Assembly: GCF_001263175.1 (NCBI RefSeq)
Contig: NZ_CP012332.1
Coordinates: 2,229,501 to 2,293,500 of the forward strand
DNA from: Vulgatibacter incomptus
GTDB lineage: Bacteria > Myxococcota > Myxococcia > Myxococcales > Vulgatibacteraceae
Length of the DNA stretch: 64,000 nt
Direction of reading: 5' to 3'
The notes beneath the pieces were generated by a model, which was given only the letters and a program-made list of their open reading frames with translations, had not been told where the DNA came from and ran no database searches. Both the position numbers and the translations under genes were made by a program. Of the stretch, positions 41,532 through 51,716 are shown piece after piece. Each line of letters opens with the position of its first letter. Within the stretch, counting starts at the first letter, position 1.

Positions 41532-43367
41532 GTCGAACTTCTCCTCGTAGAGGGCGTCGAGCACGGCTCGGTAGTGCTCGGTCGTGACCTTGCGCTTCAC
41601 CTTGAGCGAGGGCGTGAGCTCGCCGGTCTCCACCGTGAAGTCCCGGGGAGCGATCGCGAACTTCTTGATCGTCTCGTACGAGGGGAGCGTCGCGTTCAGC
41701 CGGGCGACGGCGGCCTCGACCTCCATCCGGATCTCCGGACGACGGGAGAGCTCCTCGTAGCTCGAGACCGTGATTCCCCTCGAAGCGAGGAGCTTGCGGC
41801 CGTACTCGTCCTGGACCGTAATCAGCGCGGTGAGGAACTTGCGCTTGTCGCCGTACACCATCGCCTGGCTGACGATGGGCTCGGTCTTGAGCGCGTTCTC
41901 GAGGTTCTGCGGCGGAACGTTCTTCCCGCCGGCGGTGACGATGATGTCCTTCTTGCGGTCGGTGATCCGGAGGTAGCCGTCCGCGTCGAGGGTGCCGATG
42001 TCGCCCGTGTGGAACCATCCGTCCGGATCGAGGACCTCGGCGGTGGCGTCAGGCCGATTGTAGTAGCCCTTCATCACACCGCCGCCGCGGACGAGGATCT
42101 CGCCGTCCCCCGCGATCCGGAACTCGGTGCCGGGCACTGCCGGACCGACCGTGCCGATCTTGTTGCGCCCCGGGACGTTCACGGCCGTCCCGGCCGCTGT
42201 CTCGGTGAGGCCCCAGCCCTCGAGAACCTGGAGGCCGAGCAGATCGAAGAACCAGGCGATCTTGGGCGAGAGCGGCGCGCCGCCCGAGACGAAGACCCGC
42301 ATCCGGCCGCCGAGCCGCTCCTCCTTGAGCGTCTTCGCAACCTTCGAGAAAACGAGCTTCTTGGCGAGGGTCCAGCCCAGGCCGCCGTAGATCCGCCCCT
42401 CGCTCCTCGCCTCGGCATATTCGTCGAAGAGGGAGAGCGCCCAGCGGAAGAGCATGCCCTTCAGGCCGGGCGCGGCGGTTCCCGTCCCGACGACCGACGC
42501 GAAGACCTTCTCGAAGACGCGGGGAACCGCCGGAATGAGCGACGGCCGGATCTCCGCCGCGTTCTCGACCACCTTGTCCGGCGCTTCGGCGAAGCACATC
42601 TCGGCGCCGAGGTGCCACCACACGGCCTGGACCACCTGCGCGAAGGAGTGGGCCAGCGGGAGGAAGAACAGGATCGAGTCGCCCGGCCGGAAGATCGCGA
42701 TCTGCGCCACCGAGGCCGCCTCGTAGCACCAGTTCCGGTGGGTCAGGACCACGCCCTTGGGGTTGCCCGTGGTGCCAGAGGTATAGAGGAGCGTCGCCGT
42801 CCGATCGGCCTCGATCGCGGCGCATCGCTGGTCGAAGGCGTCGGGCTCACGGCCGCCCGCCTCCTTGCCCATCCTCTCGAGCTCGGTCAGCGGAATCACC
42901 CAATCGGCGTCCGAAGGCGAGACCTCGCCATCCATGAGGATGGCCTTTCGGAGCTCGGGGAGGGCCGCGCGGCTGCCCCGGACCTTCGCGAGCTGCGTCT
43001 CGTTCTCGACGAAGACCAGGGAGGAGCCGCTGTCGCGCAGGATGTACTCCACCTCGGACGCGAGGAACGACTGGTAGATCGGCACCGCGACCGCCCGGGC
43101 CGCGAAAGCGCCCGCCGTCGACAAGGAGTGTTCGACCCGCGTCGAGGCCACGAGCGCGATGCGGTCGTCCGGCTGCACTCCCAGCGCGATCAGTCCGTCG
43201 GAGATCGTCCGGGTCCGCGCGACCAGCTCCTCCCAGGAGAGGCTCCGCCAGGCGCCCCCCTGCTTGAACCGGGTCGCGATCGCCTTCGGCTCGATGGCGG
43301 CGCGATCCAGGAGCATGCGGACGACGTTGACCGGGATCGGGAAGCTGCTTCCTGCCTGCTGGGACAT
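41529..43367 (-). CDS. Long-chain fatty-acid--CoA ligase (AMP-forming)
   Basis: This 612-residue ANL-superfamily enzyme has the P-loop LLYTSGTTGNPKGVVLTH, A5 motif GWGLTETAAG, A7 GWFHTGDIG, A8 ITDRKKDIIVTAGGKNVPP (hinge and CoA-side residues) and C-terminal catalytic Lys region (SLKVKRK). Length and motif set match bubblegum/FadD15-like long-chain ligases. The start at 43367 is favoured because GAGG lies six bases upstream; ATGs at 43385 and 43424 lack an RBS. It activates fatty acids for degradation or lipid synthesis. It is divergent from lon; the stop is embedded in repeat copy D. Confidence 0.9.
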   Translation of the reverse strand: MSQQAGSSFPIPVNVVRMLLDRAAIEPKAIATRFKQGGAWRSLSWEELVARTRTISDGLIALGVQPDDRIALVASTRVEHSLSTAGAFAARAVAVPIYQSFLASEVEYILRDSGSSLVFVENETQLAKVRGSRAALPELRKAILMDGEVSPSDADWVIPLTELERMGKEAGGREPDAFDQRCAAIEADRTATLLYTSGTTGNPKGVVLTHRNWCYEAASVAQIAIFRPGDSILFFLPLAHSFAQVVQAVWWHLGAEMCFAEAPDKVVENAAEIRPSLIPAVPRVFEKVFASVVGTGTAAPGLKGMLFRWALSLFDEYAEARSEGRIYGGLGWTLAKKLVFSKVAKTLKEERLGGRMRVFVSGGAPLSPKIAWFFDLLGLQVLEGWGLTETAAGTAVNVPGRNKIGTVGPAVPGTEFRIAGDGEILVRGGGVMKGYYNRPDATAEVLDPDGWFHTGDIGTLDADGYLRITDRKKDIIVTAGGKNVPPQNLENALKTEPIVSQAMVYGDKRKFLTALITVQDEYGRKLLASRGITVSSYEELSRRPEIRMEVEAAVARLNATLPSYETIKKFAIAPRDFTVETGELTPSLKVKRKVTTEHYRAVLDALYEEKFD

Positions 43368-43692
43368 CACGGCCTCGGCTCTCATGGCGTACCCCGATGA
43401 AAGGTGCGGCCCCGCCTCGCGCAACCAAGCGCCGGCGAGTGAATCGACTCCCTAGGCGATTTGCAAAGGAGGTCGATTCGTACCACGTGCAAAACTGACC
43501 CGGCAACGATTCGAGCCCCATCTGGTTGCCAAGACGCAATCCGTTGCCAAGTTGGGGCCTAGTTGAGCCAATGCCAACCGTGAGGGGCCTCCCGGCACCG
43601 CGCGGAAGGAAGCCCCCGGGGCGGACTGACCGACGTCCCGGGCTTTGCGGCGAGGGGCCCTTTGGCCCCTCGGTGACGAGAGCGAGACCCGC
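43368..43692. promoter_or_regulatory. Divergent control region between acyl-CoA ligase and lon
   Basis: This is the only gap over 300 bases. It contains an 8-bp inverted repeat (GAATCGAC 43441-43448, GTCGATTC 43472-43479) and two direct repeats GTTGCCAAG (43525-43533 and 43543-43551, 18 bases start to start, close to two helical turns). A GC-rich hairpin (about 43610-43645) follows, then a perfect 9-bp hairpin CGAGGGGCC/GGCCCCTCG (43651-43659, 43664-43672) 20 bases before the lon ATG. No confident -35/-10 pair is visible. The direct repeats could bind a stress regulator; the 5' hairpins would be in the lon leader RNA. Confidence 0.45.
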
Positions 43693-46137
<2,445 letters not shown>

Positions 46138-46155
46138 CCGCCAACGGTCGCAAAC

Positions 46156-46184
46156 AGGGGCTGCCCACATCACGGGCGGCCCCT
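46156..46184 (+). terminator. lon terminator
   Basis: Stem AGGGGCTGCCC (46156-46166) pairs with GGGCGGCCCCT (46174-46184) with one T-G wobble and a seven-base loop, 18 bases after the lon stop, followed by TTCGTGT. Confidence 0.6.
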
Positions 46185-46268
46185 TCGTGTACCCAGCCGC
46201 CGGGATCACGCCCGTGGCTCCTATGTCCCTCCGCGGCGCCGCCGCGACGTCCTCGAGGCACCGCGTGC

Positions 46269-46274
46269 TAGCGT
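46269..46274 (+). promoter_or_regulatory. -10 element six bases before the GNAT start (leaderless type)
   Basis: TAGCGT at 46269-46274 is followed by only six bases before ATG 46281, placing the expected transcription start on or next to the A of the start codon. No Shine-Dalgarno is present. The same TAGCGT hexamer occurs in the glyQ and rpsA promoter candidates. The -35 region is poor. Confidence 0.4.
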
Positions 46275-46280
46275 GCCGCC

Positions 46281-46799
46281 ATGGGCCCTCTCGCGCTTTC
46301 GATTCGAAGAGCACGGCAGGAGGACGCGCCGCTGCTCGCGGCAGCGGAGCGGGCGATCGCGCGCGTTCCGGGGCGGCTCGCGTCTAGGCCCGACGAAATC
46401 GACGACGACGCGTTTCGAAGGATGATCGTCGACCTCAACGAGCGCGGCCGCGGCACCTATCTCGTCGCCGAATGCGGGGGCGTGGTCGTCGGGCACGCGT
46501 TCTTGGAGCCACTCCCTCTCGCAGCGACATCGCACGTCGTCCGCCTGACGATCGCCGTTCACGAAGGCCATCAACGCCGCGGCGTCGGTCGAGCCCTGAT
46601 GGACGAGCTCTCGAGCTGGGCCCGAGCGAATCCGCGCGTCGAGAAAATCGAGCTGCAGGTGCGCTCGGCGAACGATCGCGCGATCGCGCTCTATCGATCC
46701 CTCGGCTTCGTCGAAGAGGGCCGCAAGACCAGACGGCTGAAGCTCGGTCCGAACGAGTACCTCGACGATATCTACATGGCGCTCTGGGTCGGTCCGTAG
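46281..46799 (+). CDS. GNAT family N-acetyltransferase
   Basis: This 172-residue GNAT domain protein shows LSIRRARQEDAPLLAAAERA at the start, the beta4 strand GTYLVAECGGVVVGHAFLEPL, the acetyl-CoA pyrophosphate loop VHEGHQRRGVGRALMDEL (Q/RxxGxG/A), and the motif B part IELQVRSANDRAIALYRSLGFVEEGRKTR. The end YLDDIYMALWV is typical of the RimI/PhnO-like and antibiotic-acetylase-like groups. Substrate is unknown. It has no RBS and may be translated from a leaderless mRNA. It is convergent with the TPR lipoprotein gene, 13 bases away. Confidence 0.9.
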   Translation: MGPLALSIRRARQEDAPLLAAAERAIARVPGRLASRPDEIDDDAFRRMIVDLNERGRGTYLVAECGGVVVGHAFLEPLPLAATSHVVRLTIAVHEGHQRRGVGRALMDELSSWARANPRVEKIELQVRSANDRAIALYRSLGFVEEGRKTRRLKLGPNEYLDDIYMALWVGP

Positions 46800-46812
46800 A
46801 GCGTCGAGCGGA

Positions 46813-47814
46813 TCAGCGGGCCGCTTTCTCGAGGCGCTGGAGGGCCGCGCGGATCTCGAGGTTGGAGGGCTCGGCCCACGCACCGCGCTTCCAGGCGGCA
46901 GCGGCGGCGTCGAGCTGTCCGCGCGCCTCGAAGCGCGTGCCCTCTTCCAGCCAGGCCTGGGCGAGGCTTCGGCGCACCGACCGGGTCGCGACCGACGAGA
47001 TCCCGGGGGGCAGGATTCGGCGCTCTTCCTCGATGGCGACGGTCCACTGGGCGTGCGCTTCGGTGAGACGGCCCGCCAGGAAGGCGGTCTGCCCGTCCTT
47101 GAACTTTCCGCCGATGAGCGTGATGCCAGCGGCGAGGCTCTGGAGCGCGCGGTCGTCGGCTCGAGGTTCGATGCCGGCCTTTCGCAGCTTGCGGAGGGCG
47201 TCCAGGGCGGCGTCGACCTTTCCGTCGAGGACGAAGAGGCCGACGGCGGTCGCCACGCCAGGCTCGGGATACGCCTGCTCGAGGGCCTCGGCGGCGAGCG
47301 CGCGGACTTTCTGGCGTGCCTCCGCCCAGCCGCGGGCCTCGGCGTCCCTTCCGCGGCGGGACGAAGCCGCGGTTCCAGTGGTGCAGGACTCTTTCTGCGC
47401 TCGCCCTCCGTCGGCCACTCCCTCGGCGCAAGCGCCCGCCCCTGCCGCGTGCTCGATCGCCGCCTGCGCCCGGCGCCTCGCGATCCGGGCCTCGTCATGG
47501 AAGGGATCGAGATCGAGGAGGGCCTGGGCCTCTGCCGACGCCTCGGTCCAGGACTCCCGATCGAGGAAGGCGCGCAGGTGAACCTCGTGGCGGCGGCGGG
47601 TCGCGTCGCGCACCCGCCACTCGGACGCTACGGATGATCCGCTCCGCTCCGGCTGTACCGGCGGCGGCTCCGTTCGGCAGGCTGCGACGACGGCCGCGGC
47701 GGCGATCGCGAGGGCGATTCCGGCGACGGCCGTGGCAATCCGCGCGGCCGCGCGAGAGGCAAGGATTCGCACGATGGGCAAGCCGTTGGCAGATGCGTTC
47801 TCCGGCGCGCGCAT
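46813..47814 (-). CDS. TPR-like lipoprotein of the Tad locus
   Basis: This 333-residue protein starts at ATG 47814, with GAGGAG overlapping the cpaF end. A hydrophobic segment ends in VVAAC (lipobox; C46 after a longer than usual N-region). The mature part is helical with TPR-like repeats (ASAEAQALLDLDPFHDEARIARRRAQAA, GRLTEAHAQWTVAIEEERRI, LDAAAAAWKRGAWAEPSNLEIRAAL). TadD-type TPR lipoproteins accompany Tad pilus assembly genes, so an accessory role for the secretin or pilus is inferred. It is coupled to cpaF with a three-base gap. Confidence 0.75.
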   Translation of the reverse strand: MRAPENASANGLPIVRILASRAAARIATAVAGIALAIAAAAVVAACRTEPPPVQPERSGSSVASEWRVRDATRRRHEVHLRAFLDRESWTEASAEAQALLDLDPFHDEARIARRRAQAAIEHAAGAGACAEGVADGGRAQKESCTTGTAASSRRGRDAEARGWAEARQKVRALAAEALEQAYPEPGVATAVGLFVLDGKVDAALDALRKLRKAGIEPRADDRALQSLAAGITLIGGKFKDGQTAFLAGRLTEAHAQWTVAIEEERRILPPGISSVATRSVRRSLAQAWLEEGTRFEARGQLDAAAAAWKRGAWAEPSNLEIRAALQRLEKAAR

Positions 47815-47817
47815 GGC

Positions 47818-49548
47818 CTACTCCTCCCGGAAGAGGTCCGCTGTGACGGCCATCCCCCGCCGCGACAGATCCTCGCAGAACTTGGGAATGAAGCCCGAGG
47901 CGACGTGGCGGCCCACGACCCGCCCTTCCGCGTCGTAGCCCTGCTGGTCCCACGCGAAGATCTCCTGGAGGGTGACGATGTCGCCCTCCATGCCGGTGAG
48001 CTCGGTGATGCTGGTCACCCGTCGTGAACCATCCGAGCACCGCGTCTGCTGCACGATGAGGTCGACCGCGCTCGCGACTTGCTCCCGGATGGCCCTCACC
48101 GGCAGGTCCATCCCAGACATCAGGCACATCGTCTCCAGCCGGGAGAGGGCGTCCCTCGGCGTGTTCGCGTGGAGGGTGGTGAGCGAGCCGTCGTGCCCCG
48201 TGTTCATCGCCTGGAGCATGTCGAGCGCCTCTCCCGCGCGGCATTCGCCGACCACGATCCGATCCGGACGCATGCGGAGGCAGTTCTTCACGAGCTCGCG
48301 AATGGTGATCGCGCCCTTCCCTTCCAGGTTGGGCGGGCGCGACTCGAGCTGCACCCAGTGGGCCTGACGGATCTGCAGCTCCGCCGCGTCCTCGACGGTG
48401 ACGATCCGCTCGCCCTCGGGGATGAACGACGTCAGCACGTTGAGGAGCGTGGTCTTTCCGGATCCCGTGCCGCCGGAGATCACGATGTTCTTCTTGGCGA
48501 GGACCGCGATCTCGAGGAGGCGAGCCATCCTCTCGGTCATGGAGCCGAAGCGGACCAGGTCGGGCGCGGTGAGCTTCTCGCGCTTGAACTTCCGGATGGT
48601 GATGCACGGCCCCTTGAGGGCAAGCGGGGGGATCACCGCGTGGACCCGGGAGCCGTCCTTGAGCCGCGCGTCCACCAGGGGGGACGACTCGTCGATGCGC
48701 CTGCCGATCGGCGCGACGATCCGCTCGATCACGGCGAGGACCGCCCGGTTGGAGGAGAAGGTCTTCTCGCAAGGGACGATCCGGCCGTGCTTCTCCACGA
48801 AGATCTGGTCGGCGTGGTTGACCATCACCTCGCTGATCTCGTCGTCGGCGAGGAGCTCCTCGAGGGGCCCGAGGCCGAGCACTTCGTCGATCACGTCGGC
48901 GAGGAGCTGCCGGCGATCGCCGATCGACTCGAGCCTCCCCTGGGCGCCGAGGTCGGCGAGGATTCCCTCGAGTGCCTTCTCGCTTCGGGCGCGGAGCTGA
49001 TCGTCGCCGAGCTTGTCGAGGTCGAGGCGCCGCAGGTCTAGCGCCTCGATGAGCCGGTCGTGGAGCTCCTTGCGAAGCGCCGCTCGATCCTCTCCGCGGT
49101 TCGCGGGTGCCGCTGGTCGACGCCCGTCTGTCTGGCCGGGAGCCCGCTCCAAGGCCGGCGAAGGCGGATCGCCCCCCGCTCGCCCCGACTTCTGCGACGC
49201 CGGAGAGGGCGCGGCCGTCCTTGTTTCGCCCGCCTCCTTCGCGCCGGGAACATCGGTGTCGCGCCCGAGCGACAGCCGGTACGTGCCGATCCCGAGCTCA
49301 TCGCCGACGCCGAGCTCTCGTGGCCCGGCGAGGCGGCTGCCGTTCAGGAAGGTGCCGTTCGTGGACCCCAGATCCTCGACCTCCCAAGCGCTTCCGCGGG
49401 CCCGGAGCCGGGCGTGGCGCTTCGAGACGTCGCTGCCAGCGAGCACCAGGCCGCAGCCCTCCCCCCTGCCGATGGTCAGCGAGCTCCCGGCGAGCTCCAG
49501 TCGCCGCGTACCGCCACCTGCATCCGTGATCTTCAGCGTGTCGGCCAT
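47818..49548 (-). CDS. cpaF: Tad/Flp secretion ATPase CpaF with N-terminal FHA domain
   Basis: This 576-residue protein starts at ATG 49548, six bases after AGGAG. Residues ~1-95 form an FHA domain (LTIGRGEGCGLVL, SKRHARLRA, DLGSTNGTFLNG) that would bind phosphothreonine partners. A Pro-rich linker runs to about 155. Residues ~160-576 are the CpaF/TadA ATPase: GGTGSGKTTLLN (Walker A), RIVTVEDAAELQI, GECRAGEALDMLQAMNTGHDG (Walker B region) and HANTPRDALSRLE (His box). It drives pilin or secretion. The FHA fusion ties the motor to Ser/Thr kinase signalling, common in myxobacteria. Confidence 0.93.
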   Translation of the reverse strand: MADTLKITDAGGGTRRLELAGSSLTIGRGEGCGLVLAGSDVSKRHARLRARGSAWEVEDLGSTNGTFLNGSRLAGPRELGVGDELGIGTYRLSLGRDTDVPGAKEAGETRTAAPSPASQKSGRAGGDPPSPALERAPGQTDGRRPAAPANRGEDRAALRKELHDRLIEALDLRRLDLDKLGDDQLRARSEKALEGILADLGAQGRLESIGDRRQLLADVIDEVLGLGPLEELLADDEISEVMVNHADQIFVEKHGRIVPCEKTFSSNRAVLAVIERIVAPIGRRIDESSPLVDARLKDGSRVHAVIPPLALKGPCITIRKFKREKLTAPDLVRFGSMTERMARLLEIAVLAKKNIVISGGTGSGKTTLLNVLTSFIPEGERIVTVEDAAELQIRQAHWVQLESRPPNLEGKGAITIRELVKNCLRMRPDRIVVGECRAGEALDMLQAMNTGHDGSLTTLHANTPRDALSRLETMCLMSGMDLPVRAIREQVASAVDLIVQQTRCSDGSRRVTSITELTGMEGDIVTLQEIFAWDQQGYDAEGRVVGRHVASGFIPKFCEDLSRRGMAVTADLFREE

Positions 49549-49557
49549 CGTCGTCTC

Positions 49558-51000
49558 CTAGTCGAGGAGCTGGAGCTTCACGTCGCTCTCGGCCTTGCGG
49601 TAGCTGTCCTGGCCGTCCTCGATCATCCGCTGGACCTGCTGGCTGGCGGGGTTCACCACCGTCGGCGTGACGAAGATCACGAGCTCGCGCTCGACGTCGT
49701 CGATGGTCCGCTGCTTGAACAGCTCGCCGATGATCGGAACGCTCCCCAGCCCCGGGACCTTCGAGACCACCTTCTGCTGATCGCGGCTGAACACGCCCGA
49801 GAGCACGATGGTCTCGCCGTTGCGCACCGTGACGTTGGTCTTCACCGATCGGCTGCGAAAGCCCGGGACGGCGACGGTTCCGCCGACGGAGACGGCGACC
49901 GAGCGATCGATCTCGGAGACCTCCGCCTCGATCTCGGTCCGGACGTTCCCGAAGCGATCGGCCGTGGGACGGATGCGCAGGATGATCCCGTACTTGTGGT
50001 AGACGACCGTCGCGCTGCTCTGGGTGATGAGCGGGACCGGCACCTCGCCGCCCGCCAGGAACTCGGCCTGATCGCCCGACGCGCAGACCAGCGTGGGCCG
50101 GGCCAGCAGCCGGCCGTCGCCCTGATCGAGCGCGAGGCGCAGCGAGCCCTGCGCGTTCGCCACGAGGCTGGTCGCGAGGGTCCCGGTCGCGTCGGTGAGG
50201 CCCGGGAGCCCCGAGGTGCCCACGGCCGCTACGTCGACCTCGGCGCTCACGTCGGTCGGAAGCCGCAGGCCGAAGTTGAGGAGCTGGCTGCTGCGGACCT
50301 CGACGAACTGGACCTCCGAGAGGACCATCCGCTTCACACCCACCGTGAGCATGTTCTCGACCTTCTCGCCGTAGGCCTTCGCGATGAGCTCGGCCTTCCG
50401 AAGGTCCGGCTCCGACTCGACGGATCCCTCTAGGAAGATCGTGGAGCCCACCACCTGGGCGGAGGCGCCGCGGAGTCCGTGCTGGACGAAGGCGTCGTTG
50501 AGCCGGCCCGCGACCTGGCGCCGCGCCTCCGGCGAGAGCTTCACGAAGGAGCGGGCCGTCGGGTAGACCGCCACCACCTCCTCGGCCCGGCGAAAGTCGT
50601 CCGCCGTGAGGGCCTCGCCGTCGAGGAGCACGCGATCGCCGACGGCGTGGACGACGATCCCTTCCACGTCCCCGAGGAGACGGCGGACCTCGTCGGCTGT
50701 CTCGTCGACCGAAACGCTCCGGACCACGATGTTGTAGCTGTCGCGGGTACCGTTCGAGCGCCAGACGAGGAGCGTGGTCCTCCCGACCTGGCCGCCGAGG
50801 ATCAGCATCTGGCTCGAGCCCAGGGGCTTCACGTCGGCCACGTTGGGGTCGCCGACGGCGATCCGGCTGACGCCTCCCGGCACGGAGAGGACCTTCTGCG
50901 TGCCGACGCCGAGGTGGAGGGTCTGCTCGGCTGCGAGCGCTCCGGCCGCAGGAGCGAGGAGGCAGAGCACGAGGGCGATGCGGGCCAGAGGAGAGCTCAC
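49558..51000 (-). CDS. cpaC: Tad-type secretin CpaC/RcpA
   Basis: This 480-residue outer-membrane secretin starts at a GTG overlapping the cpaA stop (GTGA). It has a signal peptide (to about residue 24, GALAAEQ). The N-domain carries the pilus secretin motif (LHLGVGTQKVLSVPGGVSRIAVGDPNVADV), the BON-like middle has GSVESEPDLRKAELIAKAYG, and the secretin domain has FVEVRSSQLLNFGLRL, ISRDQQ-type VFSRDQQKVVSKVPGLGSVPIIGELF and ELVIFVTPTVV. It forms the outer-membrane channel for a Flp pilus or a related secretion system. It is followed 9 bases later by FHA-CpaF. Confidence 0.92.
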   Translation of the reverse strand: MSSPLARIALVLCLLAPAAGALAAEQTLHLGVGTQKVLSVPGGVSRIAVGDPNVADVKPLGSSQMLILGGQVGRTTLLVWRSNGTRDSYNIVVRSVSVDETADEVRRLLGDVEGIVVHAVGDRVLLDGEALTADDFRRAEEVVAVYPTARSFVKLSPEARRQVAGRLNDAFVQHGLRGASAQVVGSTIFLEGSVESEPDLRKAELIAKAYGEKVENMLTVGVKRMVLSEVQFVEVRSSQLLNFGLRLPTDVSAEVDVAAVGTSGLPGLTDATGTLATSLVANAQGSLRLALDQGDGRLLARPTLVCASGDQAEFLAGGEVPVPLITQSSATVVYHKYGIILRIRPTADRFGNVRTEIEAEVSEIDRSVAVSVGGTVAVPGFRSRSVKTNVTVRNGETIVLSGVFSRDQQKVVSKVPGLGSVPIIGELFKQRTIDDVERELVIFVTPTVVNPASQQVQRMIEDGQDSYRKAESDVKLQLLD

Positions 51001-51533
51001 CACCCGCCTCCGACGAAGAGCGAGGCCACCGTCCCCGCGACGATCGCGACTCCGTAGGGGAGCCACGCTGTCCGCTCGCCCAGCTCAGCGCCGCCTCGGC
51101 GAATGCGCAGCGCCCGGAGGAGCAGGAACCAGACGTTGCGGATGGTCTCACCCAGCGTGCCCGCCTGAATCACCACGGCGAAGGCCAGGAGACCGCCGGC
51201 GATCGCCGTGAGGAGGAGCGCGCCGAGGATCCGCTCCCAGCCCAGGATGGCGCCGACCGCGCCGGCGAGCTTGACGTCCCCCATCCCCATTCCGCCCGTC
51301 CACGCCGGGAGCAGGAAGGCGGCGAGGCCGACCGCGGCGCCGACGAGGCCGCTCGCGAGACCCAGCGGCGAGTCCCATCCGGCGAGGAGGAGACGCGCCG
51401 CCAGAGCGAGCCCGATCGTCGGCAGGGTCACGACGTCGAGGATCTTCCGCGAGCGCAGGTCGGTCGCGAGAGAGACCGAGAGGCAGAACGCGAGGAGAGC
51501 GTAGAGGATCGAGGGGGCTGCGCCGGGGGCCAT
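50997..51533 (-). CDS. cpaA: Prepilin peptidase CpaA/TadV
   Basis: This 178-residue membrane aspartyl protease has about five or six helices. Catalytic Asp candidates are in LATDLRSRKI (first) and GMGMGDVKLAGAVGA (second, the GxGDVKL signature). The short form without an N-methylation Cys domain is typical of TadV/CpaA, which process Flp-type prepilins. It starts at ATG 51533 and is the first gene of the Tad cluster here. No Flp pilin gene is in the 183-base gap upstream, where one normally occurs. Confidence 0.9.
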   Translation of the reverse strand: MAPGAAPSILYALLAFCLSVSLATDLRSRKILDVVTLPTIGLALAARLLLAGWDSPLGLASGLVGAAVGLAAFLLPAWTGGMGMGDVKLAGAVGAILGWERILGALLLTAIAGGLLAFAVVIQAGTLGETIRNVWFLLLRALRIRRGGAELGERTAWLPYGVAIVAGTVASLFVGGGW

Positions 51534-51548
51534 GTTCGACTCCGAGCT

Positions 51549-51594
51549 ACCGTGATTGATCTCGATTGATCACGGTGAGCAGGAAGCGGGCCAG
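51549..51594 (-). promoter_or_regulatory. Candidate sigma54 promoter and inverted repeat upstream of cpaA
   Basis: On the minus strand, 51594-51578 reads CTGGCCCGCTTCCTGCT, matching 11 of 14 fixed positions of the -24/-12 consensus (YTGGCACGRNNNTTGCW), including the invariant GG and GC ten bases apart, 45 bases before cpaA. Between it and the gene lies an 8-bp inverted repeat, ACCGTGAT (51549-51556) and ATCACGGT (51569-51576), with a TGATCTCGATTG centre. Confidence 0.4.
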
Positions 51595-51716
51595 GCGTGC
51601 AAAGCCTCGAAATTACGGGGTATCGTCCTTTGCCAAGGAGGCGGGGCCGGCGGAGCTGCGGGCCCCTGGCCCGAGCCGCGGGCCGCCTGGAGGCGGCCTC
51701 ATCGGGCGCGCAGGCG

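Noticed and set aside
43651-43672. Hairpin before lon as a terminator
   Set aside because: It has no T-run and lies within the lon leader only 20 bases before the start codon. A regulatory leader structure is the better reading.
51534-51716. A Flp pilin gene upstream of cpaA
   Set aside because: No frame in the gap encodes a prepilin-like leader plus hydrophobic helix.
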